Source: Spongospora subterranea f. sp. subterranea (lineage: Eukaryota; Endomyxa: Phytomyxea; Phytomyxea; Plasmodiophorida). Taken from it: 51,074 nt of DNA. Shown one piece after another: positions 33,407 to 44,288 of this stretch; the first letter of the stretch is position 1; each line of letters begins with the position of its first letter. A program made the translations under genes and the position numbers. The notes under the pieces were generated by a model that was not told the origin of the DNA, ran no database searches, and saw nothing but the letters and a program-made list of their open reading frames with translations. The stretch is taken from contig JAUGWO010000087.1 of the NCBI GenBank assembly GCA_049724395.1, positions 1 through 51,074 on the forward strand, read 5' to 3'.

Positions 33407-34237
33407 ATGACGACATTGCGGCCATTTGAGACCAACGTAAAGCAGGTCTACACATTGGTCAAAACCACACTTATCATATTTCAGGATCTTTTTCGGTTTA
33501 ACGGCGTTAACGGCGATGTTTTGACGTAAATAATGATCATCTGACCCAATAAACTCGGTTCTGAACTTTTTCGTTTTTAGAGAAACGGTTAGACACAAGA
33601 TCTCCGCCTATTACTATAAACTAATAGTGAAATTTCAAAGTATAATGTAAGGTTCTACCAAGAGTATATGTCGCTGTGGCCCGAACTAATGACAACGGCC
33701 GAGTCTCCAGATACCCGTCCAATCGCATACAGTACTTATCTCGTCTCGCCTAGCCATGTTCAACTGGGGTTCACGAATCGTTTCAGTAATTGGGAAAGCC
33801 GAAGGGCAATCGGAACTATGGCATGGACACGTCACCGCCCTCTCGGTCGCACCGGAATATCGTCGGTTGGGATTGGCCCAGACCCTCATGTCTTTTCTCG
33901 AGCACATTTCCCAGGAAACGTGAGTTCACGATTTGGACAATTTCGTTACGTGGCAATTATCGTTACTGGCAATGGTTAACGTTACCGAGTGAATATCTGA
34001 TGCTGGTGTCACAGGCATGATGCGTATTTTGTGGACCTGTTCGTACGCTGCTCAAATCAGGTTGCCATACGAATGTACGAGAAGTTTGGATATTCGGTGT
34101 ATAGGCGCGTATTAGGGTACTATAGTGGCGACGAAGACGCGTTCGATATGAGGAAAGCTCTACGCCGCGATGTCCACAAGAAGTCAATTATCCCGCTCGA
34201 TCACGCCATTCGACCGGAAGAGCTCGAATTCCATTGA
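33407..34237 (+). CDS. NAA20: N-alpha-acetyltransferase 20, NatB catalytic subunit (6 exons)
   Basis: Acetylates N-termini that begin Met-Asp, Met-Glu, Met-Asn or Met-Gln, in complex with NAA25 on the ribosome. Exons: 33407-33436, 33485-33525, 33581-33587, 33641-33731, 33787-33919 and 34015-34237; introns are 48, 55, 53, 55 and 95 nt, all GT-AG with agreeing phases. The product is 174 residues (human 178). Matches run end to end: MTTLRPF, DLFRFN-VN, LTETY, FYQEYMSLWPEL, GHVTALSVAPEYRRLGLA with the acetyl-CoA binding R-x-x-G-x-A at about residues 82-87, YFVDLFVR-SNQVAIRMYEKFGYSVYRRV, DMRKAL and KKSIIPL-H-IRPEELEF. The third exon is only 7 nt and encodes the end of T, E and T. The gene looks intact. 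Confidence 0.95.
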
Positions 34238-34719
34238 ACAAATCTGCTTTCCTACCCAGCATTCTTCGGTCTCTGGGTCAGTAATATATTCGGCCTCGCC
34301 AATGTTTCAGTATCGTTTCTCCCCATGATCTTCGTGCAGAAATGTTCAGACAAACGCTGTCCCGCCCCATTCATATCGGCGCTTTCTTATTTATTAGACT
34401 GTAATTGTACTGTAGCTGCGTGATTGAAGCTTGACCTTTTTTAATGACGTCACCTCACGATACTTGCCCGATTCAACGCGTTGATTGAATTCACGATCAC
34501 CAAGCGTTGCGGTGAAGTAGGATAGTTACAAACGTCATTTTCAGACAAACAACTGTGACGTTGGCGGTTTAATTTGGACTCTCGGACGTCCTCATAAGAA
34601 TTTAAATGCCACTCGTACATGACGGGCCGCAGAAATTTTCGAGTTCATGTTCAGTATATTTCAACTACTCTTCAACGATGAAAACGGGTTTTGCAGAAGG
34701 TTTCTTGTCTATCATAGCT
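34238..34719. other. Intergenic, nothing recognised
   Basis: Downstream of NAA20; no gene, RNA or repeat recognised. Confidence 0.6.
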
Positions 34720-35280
34720 AGCATATCCTCCGTCGGTTCATACTGGAACACAATGATTCCCCTTCGTACCAGATCTCGCACGTAGTGATATCGGACGTCG
34801 ATATGCTTAAACTGTTTTTCCTGCAGAAGCGTTGGACATCATCGCGATACAACCGTGATTGGAACAGCGCCGTTGGCCCTTCTCCCAATGAAGCACCTGG
34901 CAACTCGCCTGCTAGATTGCGAATCCAAAATACCACTTTGCTGCTCCTGATGCAGCCATGTACTCTGCCTCGGGCGATGACAACGCCACACACCTTTTTT
35001 CTGTATGATACAACTCCTCCATTTAGCATCACCAACATACCGGACGTTTGAGCGCCGATCATCTTGGTCGCTCGCCCAGCTGAGTCGCAATCATCCTCCA
35101 TTCCATTCGCTTTTCCCAATTTGATGCTGCCGTGATTGATAGTTGTTTTACGTATTGCAGGATATGCTTGAGTGTGATCACGTGTTGTTGAGCTTGCGCT
35201 TCGACGAATTTTGGTACTGCATTCACCGCCTCAGGCATGTCCGGTTGAGTCATCACCGCTAAATACATCATCAAACAAAT
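34720..35280 (-). mobile_element. Ty1/copia pol fossil (RNase H region)
   Basis: Retroelement fossil. The minus strand resembles the end of a copia-type pol, from the segment after reverse transcriptase (a YLAVMTQPD-type motif near 35265) through RNase H (a DQDDRRS motif and LNGGVVS) to the WIRNLAGEL region. Terminal repeats, gag and integrase were not found. Broken in several places; old. Confidence 0.7.
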
Positions 35281-36499
35281 CGAAACACCACGATTGATTC
35301 AACCGATGAGGCGAGGAAAATTACTGTTATACAAATTTATTCTGACATCATCGTAATTCTTACAACTAATGCCAGGAGGAATGCGTCTCTACATCTTGAC
35401 GCACGTAGCGCAACACTGTTCAGATTGCTTTTTCACCATTCGCACCACCGCTCACATCCCATTCGTGAAAATCAGACATCAGAAATTCAGTTTGATGATT
35501 TTGTCGAAACGGCGCCAGAGGTGCGTCCCAGAACCTGCAGACAGAAACGCGCTGCCGACCGGCATTGATTCAAACACCGACAAACTTCGCGCAGGCTCAC
35601 GCAGGCACAGCAATGTCAGCATTTGTGCCCGAACGCGAGCGCACGTTAGATTTCCAATCGGTAAAACCGGTTTTCTATGTGACAACACCTTGCTGTTGGT
35701 GTACATTCTGACGTATTGTCAAATAACAAGCCGGTATCGTCGAGCCGACTCTCCTCGGTTTTGACATCGCGACAAGGGTGCAGCGCCATTCCGTCTTGAT
35801 TCAACCCCAGAGACAACGCGAATTCAACCCGGACGGTGCCCTGTTTGATGTCATCGTTTATCAATGAGTTTAAGTCCGCGTTCTCGCGATTTTTGAGGTA
35901 GTCCCCAAGACCAAACGCTGGACTGGATAGAAAACATCGATGTGCACGCGCAGTCAAGATGCATTCGATTCATCTAACCCCTGAGCAGAAGGGCGGTGGT
36001 TGCGATAGGGCAACAACGCACACCGCTTCACTTCATTCCTCTGTACCTGATGGGGCATCCATTCTCAAAACAGGTATCATACACCAATTGAATGAGGAAC
36101 TTGACGATTTGACACAGTTCCCTACCGACCGATGCATAGGGTTTCGAGCGATTCAGAAGTTATCATGCGCAACTATCATCCTGTGTAGTTGGTCCCGATC
36201 CCTTTGCTACCGAATACGATTTGACTGGGCCAGAAGAAGTACATCCTTCATTTCTATTCGAACACCTAGAGGAACCATTTTTTTCCCACACGTGACTGAA
36301 TTGACAGCCGACATTTTACGACGGTATGAGCAGGCAAATTTTGCGATTGCCCCACAGAATGAAGTACTCTATCACGCACAACATTTGCATGCCCCGGCTG
36401 AATTGGTAGAAGTTGACGTCGAACACGCACGACATCACAATTTCGAAGGCGAGATCATCATCGTCCGACACGAAAGCTCAAGCCGTTAGAGAAAGAACA
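35281..36499. other. Unassigned stretch with open frames
   Basis: A plus-strand frame at 35959-36489 (176 codons) and minus-strand frames at 35646-35957 and 35479-35706 are open. None resembles a family I know. The plus-strand frame runs up to the gag fossil at 36500 and may be part of the same old element. Confidence 0.3.
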
Positions 36500-37020
36500 C
36501 ATCCGTGAAGGCGCTGTTTGGCAAAGCAGATGCTCAGAAGGCGGGCACTAAGAAACCAAGATTCGACAAGCGAAGAGCTCTTTGGGTACCTAGCGGAGCG
36601 GTATGCCTCTGCAGCAGATCCCGCCGCTCTCGAGGATACCATTCACCACAAGCTTGAATGCTCTCTACCTTTCCCCAATGAATCTCTTGCAGAATACGTT
36701 TCTCGGTTTGAGCAGTACTATCGCTTTGCCAAGGAGGTATCACCCAATTTTTCCATCTCGAAACCGACATGGTGCCGCTTATTCCCACATTCCCTGCGCT
36801 CAGGCACCGCCCTCTTCAGTGCAATGGTCTGCGCATCTGGTCGAAAGGTTATTCGACTCGAGGACATTTTCAGTCTAGCCCGAGACTGCGACAGCAACCA
36901 CAGGAAAACCTGGGTGATACCGCCTTGGCAAAGCGATAGTACTGCTCAAACCGGGAGCCATATTCTGCAAGAGATTCATTGGGGGAAGGTATAGACCATT
37001 GAAACTTGTGGCGAATGGTG
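36500..37020 (+). mobile_element. Retroelement gag fossil with fold-back duplication
   Basis: The plus strand reads as a retrotransposon gag-like domain (EYVSRFEQYYRF block near 36690). A 115-bp part (about 36645-36760) recurs inverted at about 36905-37020. No other element parts are seen. It is a fragment, old. Confidence 0.55.
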
Positions 37021-37385
37021 TTCTGATGGACAATTGGACTCACTCTTGTTCTGTATGTTACGTTTCAAGGGTAACCTGTTGATCTGTCAACCACAGTACA
37101 GTAGAATAGGGGGCGGGGCCACGTATCGCGTCGGGTCATGTAATGTTTCGAAACGGTAGTACATGTGTGAAACACAAACACAGCATGTCCTGTTACGCGG
37201 GCTCCGCCAGCATTGCCGGCATGCTGTTGGACGATCTCGTGACCGGTGTGATTGGTTGAGTGGGTTTGGGTCATCTCTACTGATGTGCATTCACGGTGCC
37301 ATACACGGTAGGTTCAGGAAATTGGGAGATTTATTCGGGGACAAAAAAGGATGGCAATCGTTAATTGATTACGGCACACAGGGGC

Positions 37386-37970
37386 CTATGAGGATGGTTT
37401 GCCATCAGAATGTTCTGGTAGGGGACCATGGTCGTGAGAGTGGTTCTCATCAGATTCATCATTACCCCCGACACGCGACATCCAAGGAAGGTTTTTGCTG
37501 AAATTCTTTGGAATGTTCGACGGAACGGTCAAAGGGTAATAATCCCCTTCGTGTGTGTGGTTGCTGTTGTCTTGAGAATCGGAATCAGAATGGCGAGGGA
37601 CAATTCGCACCGCATCAGGTAATGAGCAGTTGATAAACCGGTAGTCTCCCAGATGGTGCTGACAGTAGTGGCTGGCGCTGCTATTGGAACTGTTGTTGGA
37701 GCCGCCCGTTCTGGAAATTGTCATGTTCGCCGGGATAGGTCCACAATATCCTTGACTAGAGCAGCACGTGCCAAATGGGCACCGAGTATCATTTCTTCCA
37801 GAACGAGTACCGCATACGAGTGTGTTGTTGACTTTGACGATTTTATCAGACAGGAAATTGTGTGCGACGGAACCGTTGACGCACATAGCTGGCGGTTTCG
37901 GGTGGATGATATGAGCTTGGGAGACTCCCACAATTAGACACAAACAGACCAGCACATTCAGCGAATTCAT
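37386..37970 (-). CDS. Secreted protein with hevein-like chitin-binding domain (CBM18-type)
   Basis: A single exon of 194 residues that looks intact. Residues 1-19 (MNSLNVLVCLCLIVGVSQA) are a classical signal peptide; no later membrane span. Residues about 53-77 contain CGTRSG...CPFGTCCSSQGYCG, the Cys spacing and aromatic site of type-1 chitin-binding domains (hevein family), which bind chitin or related N-acetylglucosamine polymers. Two more Cys lie at CQHH and INCS (about 112 and 124). The protein is rich in N-glycosylation sequons (for example NGS, NDT, NMT, NCS, NHT, NFS) and ends in a Ser/Asn/His/Asp-rich tail with HSHDHG. The likely role is in a cell wall, cyst wall or attack on chitin outside the cell; which one is inference. 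The residue after the predicted cleavage site is His. Confidence 0.8.
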   Translation of the reverse strand: MNSLNVLVCLCLIVGVSQAHIIHPKPPAMCVNGSVAHNFLSDKIVKVNNTLVCGTRSGRNDTRCPFGTCCSSQGYCGPIPANMTISRTGGSNNSSNSSASHYCQHHLGDYRFINCSLPDAVRIVPRHSDSDSQDNSNHTHEGDYYPLTVPSNIPKNFSKNLPWMSRVGGNDESDENHSHDHGPLPEHSDGKPSS

Positions 37971-38219
37971 TTTCGGAACTTGAACCGCGACGAAGATGGT
38001 GAATTGGAGTTGTGAAATCGATTGAAATTGAATCGATGGCGCTATGCATCACGACCACTCTGAGACACGATGAGGGTCCAGTGATGCACACATTATTTGT
38101 GAGTGTCACGACCACACCCGGTGCTACATACAGTGCAGTTAGGGGGGGAGGGCCACCACCTCAACTTTTGACCTGCAGGAAGATGAAACTGTTCCTTCAA
38201 CAAGGGCTGGAACCAACAA

Positions 38220-38612
38220 GGCTGACAAAATTCAAGGTTTGGGAAGGGCGTCGGAGAACGTCCATCATCACATCTTGTATTGCCAATCAACCTAGGTGAA
38301 GTAGATAGGGTTATACCGAGGTTTGTTTGGAAGTTTGCAGGGCTAACCGTAGTGTCAATTATTTGATTCAATACTATAACAGATGAACCAGCGGACATGT
38401 CTTTATTCTCTTCGAAAACGCCAACTCTAGGATAGCAATGTTGAGGCAGTTTAATTTTATTGATCATCTGCTGTTGCATTGGAACATGCCTACCTATATA
38501 TAAAACCTGGCGTTTGTCTGTTCCTCATATAATCTCACAATGGTCCTCGACCTTGATAGAAACAGTGGTTTATTTCGGAACAGAGAGAGTACAAAGTAGT
38601 ATCAAGTGTCGT
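38220..38612 (+). promoter_or_regulatory. Upstream region of decayed family copy 5
   Basis: Matches the upstream region of copy 2: 38240-38465 aligns with 5215-5465 (blocks acatcttgtatt, ataccgaggtt, aaaacgccaactc), and ctatatataaaacctgg at 38495-38511 corresponds to the TATA-like run. Better preserved than the coding part that follows. Confidence 0.55.
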
Positions 38613-38830
38613 TCGTATTTGGATCTCGATGTCTTCTCACATCATTGTACATTGCTTGCTCTGAAAATAATCGTGGTGGATCAATCGCAATTCGTTCCTT
38701 TGCGCTCGCGAACCTCTCAGTCCTGAATCCTCGGAAGCCCTGGACTTGATACCCGAATGGGAAAACACAGATGGCCTGGCTCAAGACACTACTGATTTCG
38801 GCCACGATAATTCCCCAAATACTTTGCAGT
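38613..38830 (+). pseudogene. Secreted-family copy 5, decayed
   Basis: The family start context (agtatcaa) is followed by gtgtcg in place of atgtcg, then a signal-peptide region recognisable at DNA level (tcttctcacatcattg...cattgcttgctct) and blocks shared with copy 1 (ctcgaacctct-like at 38708, caagacacta near 38780, gataat). The start codon is lost and the frame is not kept. Homology fades after 38830. Confidence 0.6.
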
Positions 38831-39780
38831 CAAAAGTTTATATTATCTGACTGGCTAATTTTATTTTGAATGACTTGGCGCTACACGAAAATTGTACATC
38901 TGTGTAGCCGAATTTTGCAATAGGAATCTGATCCTTCAATAATTATTTTTCTTTTGGGAAGGAGATAGTTATTAAGTTGCTCTTGAAACAGATGAAAACG
39001 TACCAATTTTGCTATTCCAGTGAGTGAAATGAAAAGATTACCGAAGACCTCGAATTAAATGATCAGCCTGCTCTGATCGAAATTGAGAATAGCTGCAGAT
39101 AACCGAGCGTCCAGCGAATCCACGAGAGTATTAACCAGCAAAATGAGACCGTACTTTGTCACAGTTGGGTGTGTCATCTTGGATAACAAAATCCCCGAAT
39201 TTGAGAGCATATTCCTTCATCGACGGTTTCATGATACAAACGTCATTCAGTTTGAGGTCATGGCTATGCCAAATTGGCAGATTTCACCTGAATTTCTTAT
39301 TGAATTACCTACCTCAATAGAAGAAGACATGGCGTCAGGATCTGAGCCAAACCGTTGCTCGTGGCCTCTTTTCAGTTAACGGCTCAATAATTGTCCAGCA
39401 TAATCCCGATTGGAAATCGCGATCTCAGGATTTCTCAGACCTTCGACACCCCCCAGATCTGATGGGCCAAGTTGCAAAGTGTATTGGACCCCGCCAGGAG
39501 TCATTTCCTTCTCATAGGACATGAGCTGACAAATTGACGCCCGGATGATATGCCTCAAGACCTCATGAGAATGAGTACGGATTGAGTGTTCTGGAATTAT
39601 TAGATGATATTTGCCATCAGAAAAATTGAAACGAAAAAAGTAGACGAAATGAACAATCCGATTTGAAACTTGTCGACTGACCAGAAAGGGTTTGTGGATT
39701 CTTTACGATGGTGCTTTATTGTGAATGCATTAGAAATAGCCTGTTTGAGGCCACGTCTCGTATTCCGGGTCGGGTCCGAA
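38831..39780. other. No recognised gene
   Basis: One plus-strand frame (39083-39379, 98 codons, from MRIAADNRAS) is open and protein-like but unrecognised. The rest has short frames only. Confidence 0.35.
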
Positions 39781-41706
39781 GGCTTCAACAAAGTGTGCTA
39801 CCGTCCGGTCGACAGTGACCAGGGCGGAATAGCGAAGAAGGGAGAGGAGATGACGAAAAGAGAGAGGAAAAAAGAGTAGTGTTTATTAGAGCGGAAAAGA
39901 GTCCCCATAGTTACAGGACAGGGGGGTCGATTTGTAGCACGTTCCCCTCTTTTAGATCAAGCCCTGGAGAAGTTCGGCGCAAAGTGGCCTCATAAGACGT
40001 GCTTGAAGAAAGGATTTCACAAGCTGTGGAACATCCGAAGCAACTGAATCAAAAGGCTCCCAGGTGAAATCAGCTGGCTCAAAACCCTGCCAACCGATCA
40101 GCAGTTCGATTTCGCCGGTACCAGCGTTGCGTCTCAGATCGCAAATGGAGGAGACGTTATATGTAGCACCCTGCGATGCGATATTGTGAAGAAGCGGCGT
40201 TGTGACGTTGAGGGTCTTGTCATGGTAATACATCAGACGTTGGACATGCATTGCCGAGACGTCCGAAGTGATAAAATTTTTTACCATGAACAAGTGCGAG
40301 TTGACCACGTCAACAATCTGTGCTGGACCGAACCAGTTAACACAGGATTTTCTACTCTGACTCGGTGAAGAGTAGAGCACATAATCGCCTGTAGTATAAT
40401 TAATGTCCTCGGTGGATCTGTGATGTCGCCGAGAGCGGTGCTTCTGGGCACATTGCCTGAATACACGGTCAGCCACTTCCTTGTGCATGGAATCCATAGC
40501 GTCAGAAAGATCGATTGTGATCTCATTGATTCGCTGTGGAGCTATAGGAACACTAACAATGGTGTCACTGTGAGGAAGGAAAATTGACGACAATAAACAA
40601 AAAGGTTGTAGGCCTGTGATAATGGTGACGGGAGAGAAACCGATTTTGGGACGAACACGATGATTGAGGACCATATTGACGAGAGGAAGAATTTGAGGCC
40701 AATTGTCGTCGAAAGGAAGGCTGAACTCCGACAATAATTTCTTTGAGGTGGATAGAATAAGTCGGTTGACGATTTCTACGGTCCCGTTGGCCCATGGAGT
40801 GTAGGCGGTAGTAAAGTGTCGAGCGATATGTTGACGAGAGCACAAATCGTCAACCACGCTGTTCTTAAAGTGTGATCCCTGATCTGAAACATATTTGGTA
40901 CACTATTCCGAACCGTTTGAACCAGTCGATGAGGGCGAATACCACTGTGATATGATTGGCGACCGCTGAAATCATCCTTCAAAACGAGCACATATGAAAA
41001 TTGATGTGCTTGGTTGACACTCGGTTTGGAGATATATAAAAAAATCATAGTGTAAAACAGTGTTAGGTTTGGATGCATGAATAGCTGAACCATAAGGTCG
41101 AGGCACAACGGCACCACGAACCCGTAAACAGTGGAGGCAGATAGAAACAAACTTTTGAATATCTCCCACCATATCCGGCCACCAAAACTGGGACTGTATC
41201 GTCTTGGTTGTGTTCTCAGAAGTAAGATGGCCCGAGAAACCCATATGGACGATGACCATTAGACGAATTCGGAGACACGTAGAAGCGATCCAAAGTTGGT
41301 CTGAGGATGTTCTCCAGCCTATGCTTCCCGGTGAGAGGTGAAGAAGGTGAGTCTGAATAAGCAAGCCATCAGGACCAGGTTCTAAGTGCTCATCCTTGAT
41401 GTGGTTGGACTGGTCTTCGACGATGGATTGTATTATTGGCCAGATGAAATCGTCAGCAATTCGGTAAGACTCGAAAGGGACAGCGAGTCTTTTTGATGTT
41501 AGGTTTGCATTAGTGGTGACATCGGCCAAAACAGGCGGTGGTGATGAGACACCCCATCGAGTAAAAATGTCGGCCCAAATATTATCGTCCCCTGAGATGT
41601 TTTCGATGTGGAAATCGAGAGAGTGAAGTTGAAGTTGCCACCGTTCGAGCCGGTCTCCGCAAATGCGGCTGGATGGGTAATTAGGAGATCGTGGATCAAA
41701 AAGATA
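39781..41706 (-). mobile_element. Ty3/gypsy fossil with chromodomain
   Basis: Retroelement fossil on the minus strand. In order: end of RNase H (about 41700-41500), integrase zinc-binding and core (about 41500-40560), integrase C-terminal region and chromodomain (about 40560-39960, with an LLIGWQGFEPADFTWEP-type chromodomain end), then a purine-rich tail that may be the start of a terminal repeat (39780-39950). The upstream half is absent because the sequence stops at the mariner end at 41709. It has few to several breaks; the chromodomain-integrase frame of 301 codons is still open, so it is younger than the locus at 22.8-27.6 kb. Confidence 0.85.
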
Positions 41707-41708
41707 TA

Positions 41709-43317
41709 CTCCCTCCGTTCAGAAATGATGGTCCGATTTGCGATTTTTTTTTATTCAGATATGATAGTCCGATATGACTGATAACCATATCGGAGAAACA
41801 AACGCTTTAACATCAACAAGTTGGAACATTTCCTTGTCATGCCAGCCCTAGCCTTTTAGTGATTGTTCAGCATTCTCAATCGCTTGCTGGTCGCATATCA
41901 ACGATATTGGAAGGTTACCAGCTAATCGTAATCTGCCTTTGCCAATATGAGCAAGCGCGTACAGCCACCTATTTTCATGGTCGATTCCATCGCCATGTGC
42001 ATAGAAAGGAAAACATTGTCAAGTTTTTCGATGGGCGTTTCAATAACAGCAGTTTCCACTGCTTCGATGAGTTCGTCAATGATTTTTGGGGCTATTTGAT
42101 GCTGTAAGGCTTGAATTGAATTGAAAAATTCTAAATCCAGAACATTGAAATCTGGACTATTGGGTGGCTGGCAAATCATGGGAAATTTTCCAACCTGACG
42201 ATGTTCCAGCTTCTATTATGACCGGATCGTCCACCTTAGCGTGTGGACGCGCGGTATCCTGCTGGATTTTTATATGCATGTCTTTGCTTCCAACTGGCCA
42301 TTTTTCCTTGATGGACGAGATCACTTTCTCTGTCAATAGGTTTGGTAACCATGGTGCCTCGCGCTCTGTTTCGAGACCCTCTTGTTGCAGGCTCTTTGCT
42401 GACAAACGGCCAGATCCCAATCTTGCCGTCAAATTGACATTTCCGGTTTGGATCATAGCGCGGCCTTGCAACCGCAGCAAGGAACATCACCTTGGCAATG
42501 AAATGCTTGCTCTTGACCGTTCGGTGTGGCATCTCTTCTTCGGGCAAAAGGTAGTAGTTCGCTTTTGTTTTGGTCAAGTAAAACCATTTTTCATCAACAT
42601 GGACGTAATCGTACATGGTTTGAAATGTGTTTGAGTTTTCGCAGAGCAAGGAGAGCGCGAATTGAAGCCTCTGCTTCTTTTTTCTTCAGCAAGCGTCGGC
42701 TTAACTGTACTGGAAATTCTTTTTTAATTGTCCTCTGATTTGAGGTTAAACAATGTTCCAATTGAAATTCCAGATGCTTTGGAAAGTCCTGCTAGAGTTC
42801 CTCTCTGTCTTGAAGGAACCTCTTGGATTTTTCTCTGCAGTTCCTCTCTGCACATTTTCGTTTTACCCGATCTGCCATTTTAGAGCTGACGTCAGCGAAT
42901 GCTTGGCCGTTGTTAAAGCCTTCTTTTGCCCGTTTCCAATTCCTGGACACCGATTTGGTAGAAAGTTCAAATGCCGCTGCAACTTCCTTTATTGCCCCCC
43001 GTTTTCAGAGTGCCATCTTTGGACTGTCGTAACGTCGCCTGCAGTACTCCGTTTCGCTCGCTGTCGGTAGCGTTGGGTCGCTTTCCTCATTCCGCATCTA
43101 CCGGCATCATCTAGAGTCAAACTAACCAGGAATTGGCGCGCTAGGGGGGGTTCTACCGCAACCAACCCTAGTTTTGTAGAAGTCATAGCACAGCCCCCTA
43201 AAGTGTGAACTGGCTCTATTTCTAGCTATGGATACGTTAGAGCATTTGCAGTGCGTCTACGCTACTTATAAACTCACAAAATTCAAAACCGCGAATATCA
43301 TTACTGAACGGAGGGAG
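41709..43317 (-). mobile_element. mariner element, plant-like (DD39D-type), 1609 bp
   Basis: The terminal inverted repeats are clear: ctccctccgttcagaaatga at 41709 and the reverse complement of ctccctccgttcagtaatga ending at 43317, flanked by TA at 41707-41708 and 43318-43319. These ends resemble those of plant mariner/Stowaway elements. The transposase is on the minus strand: N-terminal helix-turn-helix remnants (SVSRNWKRAK near 43050), TVKPTLAEEKKKQRLQFAL (near 42700), VHVDEKWFYLTK with the first Asp (42600), QQDTARPH with the second Asp (about 42250) and QPPNSPDFNVLDLEFF with the third (about 42160). The three catalytic Asp are all present, but the frame shifts at least three times, so this copy is inactive although full length. 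Confidence 0.9.
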
Positions 43318-43323
43318 TATCAA

Positions 43324-43833
43324 ATGTCGCACATCGTTGGATCTCTTTTTCTTCTCTCGTTATTGCCCATTGCTTACTCTTCTATTCGCTATGACGCTTT
43401 CGTTGCGCAAAACACTAATGATGCTCCAGCCGCATTGCCCATCAACAACCAAGAACGATTTACTGAGGAGTGGATCAACAGCCGCTACCATGATTTTTTG
43501 ATCCAGTGTTTTTCTATCATGGTCAACAACAGAAGGCGGATGGAATCGGACGAATTGAAAGACACAATCGGTGAAGGTCTTTATCAGCATGGGATTAGAG
43601 TGTGCAATGCAGTTGTCGGAATCGCCAATGGGGTAGGTGATGGTTTGCTTCGGCCTCCGGACGCCCAAAATCCCATCAAAGAGTTCATGGTGACGGTCGC
43701 CAGCAATAATGAATCTTTCGATGACCCAAAGATCGTCCTTGTGATGGCATCGCTCTTCTCACATCAAACAACAGCCAGTCTGCCCAGATTCTGGAGCATC
43801 AGCGGGGGGCAGTCGACGGGATCAAACCAATGA
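43324..43833 (+). CDS. Small secreted protein, family copy 3 (intact frame)
   Basis: A 169-residue member with an unbroken frame. The start at 43324 follows the mariner end by six bases and keeps the family context (tatcaa-ATG). The signal peptide MSHIVGSLFLLSLLPIAYS is followed by a longer N-terminal region than copy 2, then GEGLYQHGIRVCNAVVGIANG, PIKEFMVTV, and the C-terminal block VMASLFSHQT-x-SLPRFW. Two Cys (about residues 60 and 93) fit a possible disulphide. The usual family promoter and leader do not lie upstream, since the mariner and a Ty3/gypsy fossil are there instead; expression would need another promoter. The 3' flank follows other copies to 44050, where a MITE is inserted. Confidence 0.65.
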   Translation: MSHIVGSLFLLSLLPIAYSSIRYDAFVAQNTNDAPAALPINNQERFTEEWINSRYHDFLIQCFSIMVNNRRRMESDELKDTIGEGLYQHGIRVCNAVVGIANGVGDGLLRPPDAQNPIKEFMVTVASNNESFDDPKIVLVMASLFSHQTTASLPRFWSISGGQSTGSNQ

Positions 43834-44050
43834 GTATTCCCTGGATCAAGACCAGCCACCAGAAGTGGAGATTTTGACCAGTACCCGGTTTTTCATCCCA
43901 TATTGAATACACCAGGTTTTTGTGATCCTTTTCCTCAGTAGTTGAACTCAAAAAACAATTTCAAATCTCAGCCGCAATATCCAGATCGACAGAGTTTCAT
44001 CATCGTACCACTTCAATCGATCATTCAGTCTATCTCCTAACTGGCAATAT

Positions 44051-44279
44051 ATTGGTCCGGACCAAGCAAAAGCTGTTGTCGTCGAATTGTTCAAGTGGTT
44101 CACCATTTCGGAAGACGACGATCCCAACAGTCGGAACTGGTTGTGGGATATGAATCTTCGTGAAGTTTCCAAAACTGAACAGAATCACGAAAGTCAACCA
44201 GTTCCGACTCGTCGTTTTCCGACATGGTGAGCCACTTGAACATTTCGACAACAACTGCTTTTGCTTGGTCCGGACCAAT
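44051..44279. mobile_element. Fold-back MITE, 229 bp, palindromic ends
   Basis: The ends are attggtccggaccaagcaaa and its exact inverse (ttgcttggtccggaccaat), and the complementarity runs inwards for about 100 bases per arm with few mismatches (ttcaagtgg-tcaccat; gtcggaactggttg). It is flanked by ATAT at 44047-44050 and 44280-44283, a likely target-site duplication. Each end itself holds the 14-base palindrome ttggtccggaccaa. It lies in the 3' flank of family copy 3. No coding capacity; superfamily not assigned. Confidence 0.8.
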
Positions 44280-44288
44280 ATATTTTTC

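Noticed and set aside
42753-43070. 105-codon plus-strand frame in the mariner
   Set aside because: Antisense to transposase remnants on the minus strand.
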